In this document: positions 24,316-36,290 of the stretch, piece after piece
Layout: each line of letters starts with the position of its first letter
How positions within the stretch are numbered: the first letter of the stretch is position 1
Origin: Brassica napus
Lineage: Eukaryota > Streptophyta > Magnoliopsida > Brassicales > Brassicaceae
Direction: 5' to 3'
DNA length: 64,000 nt
Assembly (NCBI RefSeq): GCF_020379485.1
Contig: NC_063446.1
Location: forward strand, 12,385,597-12,449,596
The notes under the pieces: generated by a model
What the model was told of the DNA's origin: nothing
The model's database searches: none
What the model saw: the letters and a program-made list of their open reading frames with translations, nothing else
Translations under genes and position numbers: made by a program

Positions 24316-25384
24316 TGCGGGGATGATTGGTTGCGGCAGTAGATAATCTAGACAGGCAAAATTTAGTTTACAGATATATATGTCAATCAATCAAGTTTTT
24401 CTTTCTTTAAAATACTCACATCAAAAATATCTCTACAAAATCAAAATATGTGTCGTAGAGAGCTTTATTTCCAAAACAAAAAAAATAGTGCTTTACAAAA
24501 TTACAGAAAAATAATCTACAACAAAAAAATCTACAGATTAAATTATACAGCCAAAACGAGACCTCTCTCTCTTCTCTAGAGATAGAAAAATTCTCTCAAA
24601 ACCCTTGTTCACCGATTCATATCTTTCACAAGGGTTAGAGATCAAGGTTCTTCTTCTTTTTGTTCGATCTTCGGATCGATTCTTTTGTTTCGCTATGGCG
24701 ATTTTCCTTTTCGCATAGACGACTTTTCTTTTCGCATATGTTGAACAAATAAATGTACCGGCTTCACCGGAGTTGTTTGCTTGTAACTTATGCCCCTTTC
24801 ACAAATCATCGAGATCCCATGTCGTTTGATTTGGTTCTTCTTCTTTACCGATTACAGACATATTCCTTTTATAAAGGAGTCAATCTTCATTCATCCTATT
24901 GGATCCGAGATCAGTGTTAGAGTGAAGTATCCTCGAAGGAAAGGGAGACTGTGATGGTGATTTTACCTTGGTTGATGTAAGGAGGGTCCAGCAGAGTCGG
25001 CATCGTTGTATGGTCTGACAAAGAATCCTCACTAAATCAATTGAGTTTCTTCTTTGTTGTTATTAATTGGTATGGATAGGACCTCTGGATTCAAACAACG
25101 GCTATGGTGAAAGAATAGAGGTTAAGGAGTACCCGTAGAAGGCTTTGTGGCGAAGAAGATGATATACAGACGGTGGTTTGACGTTGAGAACTGCCGGCGA
25201 TGGAAAGCTATGTTTTGCATGCTTCATTTAGCCACGTTGCTTGTTCTTTTGTTTAGTGCTTACACGTGTAAAATATTTTGATTATGTGTTGTACTCCTAT
25301 GCTTTTGGGCTTATGAAATGCAAAGACGACAAAAAAAAATTATACAGCCAAAAACATAAATCTACAGTTCATTCCAATCATCCC
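24316..25384. mobile_element. MITE-like TIR element carrying a nested retroposed insert
   Basis: The ends form an imperfect inverted repeat: GGGATGATTGG at 24320-24330 and its complement CCAATCATCCC at 25374-25384. The similarity extends about 28 bases inward (both have a TAGAT block about ten bases in). TAA(T) flanks both ends, which would suit a PIF-like 3-bp duplication, but the left boundary is uncertain by a few bases. Without the nested insert the element would be about 270 bp, a normal MITE size. No coding capacity. Confidence 0.65.
24557..25336 (+). mobile_element. Retroposed insert (LINE-like 3' end) inside the MITE
   Basis: The 17-bp sequence AAATTATACAGCCAAAA occurs at 24540-24556 and again at 25337-25353, bracketing about 780 bp that ends in an A-run after GAAATGCAAAGACGAC. 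A long TSD plus A-tail is the mark of LINE-machinery insertion. The 3' end resembles plant L1 3' ends from memory. The start is a pyrimidine-rich leader. No ORF survives, so it may be an internally deleted LINE or a retroposed transcript. Confidence 0.65.
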
Positions 25385-26140
25385 TAATCCCTAAGAAGAA
25401 AAAATAAGTCCAAAACCTTACTGATTCCCATTATATTGTATCTGACAAACAAAATCAAATGAACTCCAATAATTTTTTAGCTTTTATATGTCAAATTACA
25501 TATACACAACTATTGATACACATGCAATCAAAAGTTAGAGAGTTGAGGTTTTTTCTTTCAAACTATTTATTTGTTTGATAAATCAGCCAATTTTCTTTTT
25601 CAACACAAAACAGTAATTAATTAAACGCTGATAATTACACTTTCATTTTACAATTAAGTTAATGTAACCTTGTGCTAGTATATACTATGTGTTTAAAATT
25701 CGAAAACTGAACATTTTCTTATACCTATTTGGTTAAAGATGGTGGAATGGTTAAAGGGTATTTAATCCAAATTTTGGTTAGATTTCAGATTGTATTTTTC
25801 TTTTCAAATTTTTTTAATTTTAATTTAAAAGATGTACATGGTAAAAAAATATTATGGTTGGAATCAATTTAATTTAATTTAATCCAAAATTTATTTTTAA
25901 TTAGTATTAGTTTTTTTTTTTTTTTTTGATTTGGTTGAGTTCTGTATGCAATATGAATCTATATTTAAATAGTATTAAAAATAATTTGGTAGTCAGATTT
26001 GTTTGATACATAACCCTTCGGTTAATTTCTCGTTATTTAAATTGGTAGAGAGGAAGGTTTAACTCAAAAAAACATCGCAAAACCCTAACAAAAACAAAAG
26101 TCCTTTCTTTCCTCCAAACACTGCGCGACGTTGGGAAGAC
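25385..26140. other. Intergenic; promoter region of RRS1
   Basis: AT-rich, no gene seen. About 26050-26140 (AAACCCTAACAAAAAC) looks like the RRS1 leader. The AAACCCTA motif is a telo-box, common upstream of plant ribosome-biogenesis genes. Confidence 0.5.
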
Positions 26141-28235
26141 ATGGACACGGAGATGGACCAAATCTACCAGATCGATGTCGGAAATCTTCTCGCTTTCAAT
26201 CCAAACCACCGCTTCTCTTCTGCTCCTTCTTCAAGGTTCGTCTTTTCTCTCTCTCTCTCTCTCCTTTCTCGTCTTTATCTTCATTGTAGCTCTTTGGCGA
26301 CGGCGGCTCCTTATGTGATTGTCTAGTTTCTTGACTTTTAATTGGATTCATATGCTTACTTGTTGTAATGTTATCTATTGCTGAACAAAGACAAGTAAAG
26401 TTCGCATTTTTCTTTGTAAAGTTTGTTTCTTTTCTGCTGGTCTCCTACAGAAACTTAAACACTGTTTTATGTTTCTCTCTGTATATCTGTTTTGTCTTTA
26501 TATCAATCCCTGAAGTCTTATTAATCATCCCAAATCATAGGGCTGTGTTCAGCTACTTGTTTTGGCCATCTTTCTCAGTGTTTTGTTAAGAGTTTGCGAC
26601 TTGCTGTAATTAGGGACCAATGCTGAGTGTCTCTGTTGAGTGCGTTGATTCTGTTTGCTTTCTTTGATTTGTTTGTTTGCTTTCTTTGATTTGTTTTAGA
26701 GAGGAGCTTGTGAAGGAATGCGTTACGGAGGGAACAAAACTGGTTCAGGCGATAGCTGATACTCTTTTCAACTTTCCTTCTACTGAGAGTGTTGATGGTC
26801 CCCTTGTCCAGTTGCCTCCTCCTACCACCAAACTCCCTAGAGAGAAACATGTAAGATCCTCTTCTTAGTATTGGTTTTTTAAGTTGGCAAAATGAATCAC
26901 ACATGTATATTGTGAGAAGACAACCTGTTTGCATTTTGCTCGTCACTTCATTTTTTGATTGTACTATGAGCATGCTAACCTTCTCCTTTCTCTCTCCCAG
27001 CTTCCTAGGCCCAAGCCTCCTACAAAGTGGGAAGAGTTTGCTCTTAAGAAAGGTAAATAAAGCTGATAGAGAATTGGTTTTGAGGATTTCAAGCTTGGTT
27101 TTGTTCAGTCTTGATGGGTTGATTGTTTTATAGTTTCATGATAATAATGTGTTTGTTCCTAATTGTTTTTTTTGGTTCTGTTTCTTAGGTATACAGAAGC
27201 GCAAGAAGGACAAGATTGTATACGACGAGACCACTGATAAGTTTAAGCGTCGTCATGGTTACGACCGTGTTAAAGACGATAACGATATTCCCATTATTGA
27301 GGCAAAGGCATCAGATGGTAAGTCCTTTCTTATGTTTTGTTTCTCCAGGACCTTTCTTAATGAAGCATTTATGCAACTATTGTGATTAAATCTCTTTTGA
27401 GTGTGACGAGAAAGATACAGAATTCCATTACAATCTCTTTTGGCTAAGTGCAGAACCAGGAGAAGACCCTTTTGCCAAGAGACTGGATGACAAAAAGAAG
27501 AGAGTTGATAAGCAACAACAGAACCGTCTACAGAATTTGAAGTCAGCTGCAAAAGCTGGTGCTTTACCAAGGTATATGTAACAACTTGTTCGCTTGGTAT
27601 TGCAAATGTTTTTATAACTGATAATCCAAATGGTTTATTTGCAGCCATGTCCAACTTGCTGCAAGTGCATTGCCTATAACAGGCACCAAAGCTCAGCCAA
27701 AGAAACTTGGAAAAGAGGAGCTTGGAGATGTGGCGGGTTTAGCCGCTACTTCAACAGCTAGTGGTGGAAAATTCGATAAAAAGTTGCCTGGAGAGAAACC
27801 TACTAAGAAGCAAGGCAAACACCACAGGGTACTTCTTCTTCTACCTTCTCTTTTTGTCAGTTTGTCTGATGATTTGTTCTAATTTTTGCAGTATTTACCG
27901 GTTGTACCGAGGTATGGGTGGGTTGACGAGGAAAAAGAACAGACTAATAAAGTACTTGGCAAGTTATTATCAAAGCACTCACATGAGATCCTCAATGTTG
28001 GAAAGGTAAAAACTGAAAAACCTGTCAGCTCTTTCCTTATGGTTTTGGTCTCTTTGTCTCTGATATGTTTTGTATGTGAAGTTTTTGTGTTAAAGCTGTT
28101 GATTTAAATGTCATATAGGCGATAAACATGTACAATGACAAGAAGGAGAAAAAGAAGTCGGGAAGATCAGACAAGTTGAAACCTAAGAAAGACATCACCA
28201 AGAAGAAGCCTTATGCCAACAAAGCTAACAAGTGA
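26141..28235 (+). CDS. RRS1: RRS1, ribosome biogenesis regulatory protein
   Basis: Eight coding exons: 26141-26235, 26700-26850, 27001-27052, 27189-27317, 27454-27571, 27645-27828, 27892-28005 and 28119-28235. All junctions are GT-AG and the phases give 319 residues. The N-terminus ([13 protein letters not shown]) and central [20 protein letters not shown] with [11 protein letters not shown] are the RRS1 family core. The C-terminus is a lysine-rich tail ([17 protein letters not shown]) fit for nucleolar localisation. In yeast, Rrs1 with Rpf2 brings the 5S RNP to pre-60S particles in the nucleolus. Length and position match At2g37990. A telo-box-like AAACCCTA lies just upstream. Part of the last exon and the downstream region are duplicated elsewhere in the window. 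Confidence 0.95.
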
Positions 28236-29345
28236 AGAGACTCTCCTCCACCTTGTTTTATTTACTTGCTTATCTCATAACAACAGATTTTGTGTTGCGT
28301 CATCTGTTAAGAGAATACTCTATCTATAATTCTGTTATATTTTAATGTTTTCTGAACACAAAGATTAAGAAAGCAATCTCTCAGTTTTTTTCTTACCTTC
28401 AAAGAAGGAAGATCTGATCAGCTAGCATAACCTATAATAACAAAGAGCAAGAGGAAGCCGAAAGAAGCAATCATTAGTAAATAATAGCCAAGGAGGATCA
28501 TAGTTGTCTCCATCGACAAAGCATAGCTTGGAGTATAATCATAGCTACCAAAGTAGTCTCTGGCTTCCAAGAGTTCCACTCTTTCAAAGTGGCTCCTCGC
28601 TAGCAAACCTTTAATGCTCTTGAGGTATATTATATCTAAGAATAATAACAATTTTATTTGAATTTTATTAAGCCCTTCATTAAATAATAGTATAGATCTA
28701 AGATAGTCAGTCCATTAATTATAGGTAATTTTAGACCATTTTCAAGTTTTGATCACAAAAATAGATCACAAAGAGGAAAATAACCAAAATGTTTCATTTA
28801 ATAGTTAAAAAGACCCTAATACCCTATATATATAAAACAATAAAAAAATAAAAATAAAAAAATATTTTATAGTTTTAGATTATATGTTTTCAAATTCGAG
28901 CTTTTTATAATTTTTTTTTCGATTTTTTTTTATTTTTTTTTATTTTTTTTTATTTTTTTTATTTTTTTTTTATTTTCTTTTTGTAATTCGAAAATACTTT
29001 TTGAAACTATTTTTAAAAATTTTATTTTCAAATTTTTAATATTTATTTTTTATTTTATAAAATTTTAAATCTCAATCCCAAATTTCCACCCCTCAACTCT
29101 AAACCTTAAGGTTTGGATTAGTTAACCCTATGGGTATAAGTGTATATTTACCTTTTTAATAAAACATTTTAGTCATTTTGATCCTTAGGATCTATGTTTT
29201 GTGACAAAAACTTTTTTAATGCTATCATATAGTATTTTCGTTAGTTATACCCCACACTTGCATAATTGAACAGAATATTGCAAGCCATAATTTAATACTA
29301 TAATTTCAACAGAATATTGCAAGCCATTACATTTAATGGAATATT
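28119..29345. repeat. RRS1 3' segment, duplication copy A
   Basis: Reference copy of a duplicated segment. It covers the last RRS1 exon and about 1.1 kb downstream, including the 517-bp MITE at 28724-29240 that the other copy lacks. Copy B is at about 45262-45843 plus 51506-51740 and the shorter copy C at about 54398-54645. Confidence 0.85.
28724..29240. mobile_element. MITE, probably Mutator-type, with empty site known from copy B
   Basis: It lies between TTAATTATA (28715-28723) and TTAGTTATA (29241-29249), a 9-bp duplication with one mismatch. Copy B of the surrounding segment reads straight through with a single TTAATTATA at about 51588-51596. Near the ends, AAGTTTTGATCACAAA on the left is inverted-complementary to the region with TTTGTGACAAAAACTT on the right. 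No coding capacity. It contains a (T8-9 A)n low-complexity tract at about 28910-28975. Confidence 0.75.
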
Positions 29346-29349
29346 GCAA

Positions 29350-32300
29350 ACCAAATTTCAACTCTTTAATAAGCCATTTTAATAATTTAATATATTTCAA
29401 ATACGTTTATGGATAAATCATCAAACTTTTAAAACTTTATGCAAAATATTATAATTTGTAAAAAGACCAAATTAGATGATAATATATAAATGGATAAACC
29501 ACATATTTCAACTGCTATGTAAATTTTAAAATTAAAAAAAAAAATTAACTATCCCTCACACACACATAATTTTTTTTCTTTCTATTTTCTCCCATTTCAG
29601 AAAAACAAATCTGTTGAAAAGGAAACAATTTTTTTTTTAACGCTGAATAGTATTATTAAGTTTTCTAGGCAAATAGTTCCAAAAAATGAGAACTAACAAA
29701 ACAAATATAGAAAAAGATACACCAAATTACGTAGACAATTAAGTAAATTCATTTAGAATTTTAAGTAAATCTGTAGTAAAAAGGAAACAAATAGGTGAAA
29801 GTTAGGAAAAAAAACTGAATCCTTTATATTATTTAAACATATTATATATATATATATTCATGGGATTATTTGCTGAGTAACCAAATTGACAATGGAAATT
29901 AAGAAAATGTCAGTGACTTTATATAAAGAAGAAACTAACATTTAGGACACAGTTGATCTGGTTATCTATTTCCTTTTTTTTTTTTTTTATCTATTTCCCA
30001 TTTATTTACCCGATGAACGTGTGACATATTTGATGACATAGCCGATAAAAGATATGGACAAGAGTTACCGACCCCCAATGTCTTTAAAACCAGATAAGAA
30101 ACTGAACCGCATGATTATTTAGGTCACAATTCAATATGGTTTAACAGGATAAAATTGGTTCAATAACATGGTTTAGTATATTTTTCATATATAAAATTAA
30201 AAGTACTGTTACCAAATATAATACATAACTAAAATAAAAAAAATATAAAACACAGTAAATAAAAATTAGGTTTTTGTTTATATAGTTGGTTTATGGATTT
30301 TTGATATTTTCTTGATTTTTTTTATCAAATTCAATAATTTTGAATTTGAATATAGCTACGTGAGTGGTTCATGGCATATCCAATTATTAGACCCAATCCG
30401 GCTATATGACCGGTTCATGGTCGAACATGATTCAACAATCGGGTCGTTCCTTTTAAAAACACTAGTATTTGCATATTTTGTTAGCTATACGGTGTGATTT
30501 TTCGTCGTGTTTGCCTCATTGTCTGAGTTTTTGTTGTTACCTCTTATTTACCATAATTGGTCGTTGTTTCCATACTCACCGTTGAGAGGCTTCCAAATAT
30601 GAAGAAAATTGTGGCTTTAGATGATATATGTGCAGATGAATAAGCCACAAATTGGTAAGAAATCTCTATTATTAGGGTATTGAAATAGAAGTCCTGACCT
30701 TTCATCTGTGATTTTTTTATTTGGATTATCTTTAAAAAATTTATTAAATTTACTTAACTTAATTATAATATCTCTATTTTTATTTGAAATACTAATACAT
30801 ATCTTAAATAACTGTCTAAGAAAATCTTTCAAATATCTTTTATATATTTTTAAAATATAGTTTTTCGAAATTAGTTAATTGTAATTTTAATTATCACACA
30901 GTATAATTAGAAACTAAATTTTAGTTTAGTTTTGATTGTAAACAAAAATTAATAATCATATAAAATACTTTTAATATTATTGTAATAATAATAAAAAATT
31001 AAATTGATTTAACTTTAAAATTTAAAATTTTAAAATATTTTAAAAGGTGTTTTTAAAAAAGAAATATTCATTTTTGTTTCTAATTTTTTTAAAAAAAATT
31101 TATGGTATTTAGCATATAAATTATGACTTATTTAATATGTGATTTTTGAATTTAGACCACTTAGAATTCAAACCTTTAAATGGTTTTACCCGGTAAACAA
31201 TTAATTTACTCATTTCTCCAAATATGAAACATTTTATCTTTATTCATATTGTATATATAAGACTTTAATCTACTGTTATTAATATCTGTGTATTCTCCTG
31301 AGTTAAAAACCAATACGGTTTATTTTTTAAACATCTATACTAAATTGATTTAATTAATCGCTAAATATCAAATTCTCTATTATGTAGTTTCAACTTAGTT
31401 TAATTTCCACATATATTTCAAATTTAGAAATTAAAAAAATTATGTAAATCAGTATTGTTGCATAATAATGTTTTCAAAATAAATTTTGTTACAAAAAAAA
31501 TTATAAATTTTATAGAATAATATTTTAAGCCACACAAATAATATTATAAAATTAGATGATATATAACACCAAATTAAATAATTTATTGATATATTTTATT
31601 GCATAACCTAAAATATTTTAGTATTATAGAAAACCTGCAAAGTGGTGTGGGTCAAAATCTAGTTTTTTTTATTATATTTAGTAAATAATTATCAACAAGT
31701 TTCCACGGTTGCATTGAAAGGTAAAAAAAGCAATATTACATAATATGCATCTTGTACTTTAGTATATTAGATAAAATAGTTAGATGATGTATTCAATGGT
31801 GGACCTAGGACCTAATTTTAGGTGGGTCAAACCATGAAAAAAAAATATAGAAGTATAAAATTATTGTTAGGCTGTTAGGTATAAGGACTTCCATATACTC
31901 ATTCTCGGCAGAAAGCACAGAGAAAAAAAAAAAAGTTCCTGAAGCCTTGTCCATCGTCGTTCTCCTTCTCTTTCTATTGAGGTTCTTCATATCTCTCTTT
32001 TTGGTTTAGCTTTTCCTAAAATTAGGTTTTCTATTTGGTGGGTTGGATTGGATGCATTGTTGATTTTGGCAGACGTATGATTTGAAATTTGGTTATCTTA
32101 ATTACTTAGCAATTAGCATGTAAAATCTGTTCCGTTCCAGTCATCTGTTCTCTCTTTCTATTCTGTTACGTAGCATATGCAAACCCTAACAGCTTGTTTT
32201 AGAGAGATTTGTTGAGTATATAAGTTTTTAAAATTTAACGTGCAGCTTTATATTCTCCTAGAATTGTTACTAATATTTGCTGATTTTCTGAGTAATAATC

Positions 32301-32391
32301 GCACAATATCTCGTAATATATGATCAAGATTATAACTAGCTTCTTGGTTGTGGCAGGTTTCCTTTTTTTTTTTTTTTTTTTTTTGCTTAAA
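29350..32391. other. Long AT-rich intergenic stretch
   Basis: Roughly 3 kb with no supported gene, only short AT-driven frames and simple repeats (for example (TA)n near 29843). The part from about 31920 is less AT-rich and could be the leader of the eRF1-like frame that begins at 32392, but a T-run at 32363-32384 directly precedes the ATG. Confidence 0.5.
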
Positions 32392-32518
32392 ATGGGAGAC
32401 ATCGCGGATGGGGTGTTTGGCTTTATTGTAATTGACATGAACGGGGCTCTCTTTGGAACTCTGAGCGGCACCACCCGTGAGGTCCTTCAAAAGTTCTCTG
32501 TTAATCTTCCAAAGATAC

Positions 32519-34418
32519 TGTAACACCCGCCACTTTCAAAATATAATAAATTGATAAAAGCGAAAATAAAATAATAATACAACTCAAATAATAATAATCT
32601 TCATATAATATAAAAGTCAATACGGTAACAAAAGGCCTAAAAGCCCAACATCGATAACATCCGAAATATAAAATACGATATAAACCAAAAGTCTGAAATA
32701 GGAATAACATAGACGATAAAAGTCCAAAGGCCTAAAGGCCCGATAAAGATAAAAGCGGTAAAAGCGATAGAAGCCCAAAAGCCCAATAGCACCGGTCCGA
32801 TAATCACTCCTGCTCATTGGTCTCACCTAAAGGGGGAAAGAATGAGGGGTGAGCGACAGGGGAATCGCTCAGCGAGGTATGGGATGCTACCCCGAAGTCC
32901 ATGGACCCGGACATAGCACTCCGAATAAATATAATTTAATTCTAATGCATGTCAAACACAGTACCTAAAGTACTCAAGCAACAAACAATGGTCCTAGCGA
33001 GGTGCGCACTCGCCGCCCACTAACAGGCCAAAACACTACCGAAAAGGTGCTCGGTTCATACACACACCGAAAAAGTGCTCGGTAACACACGCCCGTAGAC
33101 GATTTATCGACACTTCCAGTCTACAGCTCAACCGGTCGACTAAAGTTGGCTGTGACCTCCATACAATCCGGCATACAGCAGTCCGACTCTGTATCCGTCT
33201 CCAAACAAAAACAATCCTAGCTAAGAATTTACATTAAGTGAAACAATCAATGTTGAATCCTCTAACCCCCTAGTTCCGGTTTATGCAAAGAACCTAAAAC
33301 TAAACAAGCAATGATAGACTCGATTTCACACAGACGGAACACATTAGAAATAAATTATACTTATTCGAGGTCCTAAGCCGAATAAGAGGAGTTCGGGAAT
33401 AGACCCTCACCTTAGCAACAATAAGAGGTGGTATCTATGAACTCCAGCTGCTCAAATGGACTCCAAATCTGAAATCAGATCGAAATTTCGAGTCAGAACG
33501 CCTTTCGAACGGTTTAAAACGGGTATTTACGGGAAAGTCAACTCGCTGGTCAAAGATTAATTATTTAATTAATTAATTAATTAATTAATTAATCCGGTTT
33601 TCCCTAACCGATTTCCAATTGATTTTAACCGACCGGTTTAACCTAACCGAATCGAAATCGATTTAAACCGGTCAAACCACCGGTTGACCGAGTCACCGAG
33701 TTGACTCACCGGGTCGACTCGGCCGAGTTGGCGAGTCGCCGGCGAGTCACCGGTGTCGGTCACCGGCGGCGTCGCGGCGGCTTACCGGAAAGTCAACGGC
33801 GGCGACGGCGGCGAGGCGGCGACGCGGCGGCAGCTTCCCGGCGGCGAACGGACGGTGGTCGGTCACGGCGGCTCCGGCGAACTTTGGTCGGAGACGGCGG
33901 CGCGTGGCCGGAACTCGCGGTGGCTCCGGCGGACGGCGGTGGCGCGTGTGGTTCACGCGTGCGCCGAGGCGAATCTTCGGGAGGCGCGTGCGGCTTCGTC
34001 CGGGCTCCGTTTGAGGCGTGGTTGGTGTCTACGGCTTCGTCTCGACGAGAGGAACACGATGATGGCCTTGGATGTACGAGATGATCAATGGTTAGGAAGT
34101 TATGGGTGATTTACTAAACGGAAACGAAAATGAGCTTAAGAAATGCGGTTTTCGGCGGTTACCTAGGGCGTTTATCGGTGGTGGCAGGCTGAACGTGATC
34201 ACGGCACACGGTTGCTCCGGCGACGAGCTCAGGTGAGCTTTCTCTCTCTTTCTCTCTTTCTTTTCTCTCTCTCTCTCTCTCCCTCTCTCTCTCTTTCTCT
34301 TTAAAGAAGTTGGGGATGGTGGAGATGGTGGGTGTGGTGGGGATGGTGGAGATGGTGGGAGTGGTGGGGATGGTGGAGATGGTGGAGATAGTGGGGATAG
34401 TGGAGGTGGGTCATTACA
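32519..34418 (-). repeat. Left (3') LTR of the chromovirus
   Basis: On the minus strand it runs from TGTAATGACCC to GGGTGTTACA. It includes a purine/pyrimidine microsatellite (about 34235-34310), a GGTGGAGAT-type minisatellite (about 34315-34410), a GC-rich block (33700-34060) and an (AATT)n run at about 33553-33592. Confidence 0.95.
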
Positions 34419-36290
34419 ATTCTCCCCCACTAACAAGGAATTCGACCCCGAATTCACATCACCAAACTCTCCAATGACATCCCGAAACAGCTCTGGATAA
34501 TCAATCCTCATTTGGGGCTCAGACTCCCAGGTATCCTCCTGAATTCCGTCTCCCTCCCAACGAACCTTGATCAACATGGTCATCATTCCACGATCTGCTT
34601 TCACTTGGCGATCCAATATCTCTACTGGCTGGCACAACCCACGTAACCCTTTGCCAAGGTTTCTAGGTGGTTGCTGCAAAATGAGCTCTGGCTCTCTCAC
34701 TACTTTCCTCAAAACGGAAACATGAAATACGTCATGGAAATCTGATAACTCTCCTGATAAATTTAGTCGGTAAGCAACTGCTCCAATCCGCTCCAAAATA
34801 GGATATGGTCCCATATATCTTGGTTTAAGCTTCTTTAGCTTCCGAGTCTTAGATCCTCCCTGAAATGTCCTCATTTTCAGGTATACTAGGTCGCCAACTT
34901 GAAACTCCAAATCTCTTCGCCGTTTATCTGCGTAACTCTTCTGACGGTCATGGGCTTCCTTAAGCCGCATCTTGAGCATCTCAACTTGTTTGACTGTCTC
35001 TTGAACCATGGCTGGTTCTATCTCACGTTGTTCTCCCACTTCCGTCCAACAAAGTGGTGTGCGACAAGGCCTACCATATAGAGCCTCATATGGTGCCATC
35101 CCAATACTCGAATGATAGCTGTTGTTGTAGGCAAACTCGGCTAGAGGTAGATACTTCACCCAACTACCTTCCCAATCTAAAACACAAGCTCTGAGCATAT
35201 CCTCCAAAGTCTGAATAGTCCTCTCTGACTGACCATCTGTTTGCGGGTGATAAGCCGTACTCATATGAACTTTCGTCCCAAGCGCCTTCTGGAAGGCTCT
35301 CCAAAACTCAGACGTGAACTTTGTATCCCGATCCGATACAATGCTGACCGGAACTCCATGCAATCTTACAATCTCGCTGATGTAAGTCTGTGCTAGCTGA
35401 TCAGCTCTGTCTGTCTTCTTAACTGCTAGAAAATGGGCTGACTTCGTAAGTCTATCCACAACTACCCATATGGCATTCTTCCCTCCTGATGTAGTCGGCA
35501 AACCCGTCACAAAATCCATAGTTACCATGTCCCATTTCCACTCCGGTAATGGCAGGTTTTGTAATAACCCGCTAGGAACCTGATGCTCGGCTTTAACCAT
35601 CTGACACGTCTGACATTGCGATACAGTTGAAGCAACATCTCTCTTCATACCAGGCCAATGGTAATATCGCTTCAGGTCCCTATACATCTTGGTATTTCCT
35701 GGATGAATAGAGAAACTCGAGTGGTGTGCTTGCTGTAATATCTCCTTTCTTAACAACTCATCATTGGGCACACAAATCCTGTTTCGATACATGAACATCC
35801 CGTTGGTTGCTGTATGAAAACCAATACTCTCCATCTCGATCTGCTTACGCAAAGCTTCATCACTATCCTGAGCTTTGCGTATCCTCCATAGTAAGTCTGC
35901 CCGCTCTACAGCCTCAGCGCCAACTGACTCTCCCTCTACAGTAACTGCACATAATCTTAGACTAGCAAGTGTCCCAGTAAGCTCCTGGACCTCTTTAGTT
36001 CCCGATATATCGCTTCTGCGCCTACTCAAGGCATCCGCCACATGATTGGCTTTTCCCGGGTGATATGTGATCTCCAAATTGTAGTCTGCTAACAACTCCA
36101 TCCATCTACGCTGCCTCAAATTCAAGTCCGTTTGCGTAAATATGTACTTCAGACTCTGGTGGTCCGTGAAAATCTTCACCTTCTCTCCATACAAGTATGA
36201 CCTCCAGATCTTTAATGCAAATACAACTGCTGCCAACTCCAAATCATGAGTAGGATAATTGGTCTCGTGAGGACCTCAACTGTCGTGATG
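34092..36290 (-). pseudogene. Chromovirus Pol, second part: RNase H end, integrase, chromodomain
   Basis: From [20 protein letters not shown] (RNase H end) into integrase. The HHCC zinc domain has [20 protein letters not shown] and CQTCQMVK. The catalytic core keeps D, D and E in [16 protein letters not shown] and DGQSERTIQ. Behind the [16 protein letters not shown] (GPY/F) module comes a chromodomain-like end ([19 protein letters not shown]), which in chromoviruses directs insertion. There is no stop before the polypurine tract. The frame runs through it and about 327 bases into the LTR, adding a Pro/Ser-rich low-complexity tail. Confidence 0.9.

Noticed and set aside
28418..28651. 77-codon minus-strand frame with a hydrophobic end (METTMILLGYYLLM) downstream of RRS1
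   Set aside because: It looked like a small membrane protein, but copies B and C lose the frame or the start codon, so coding is not conserved among the three copies.
33701..34109. Arg/Gly-rich frames in the chromovirus LTR (again at 40735-41143)
   Set aside because: GC-rich LTR sequence read in several frames; low complexity.
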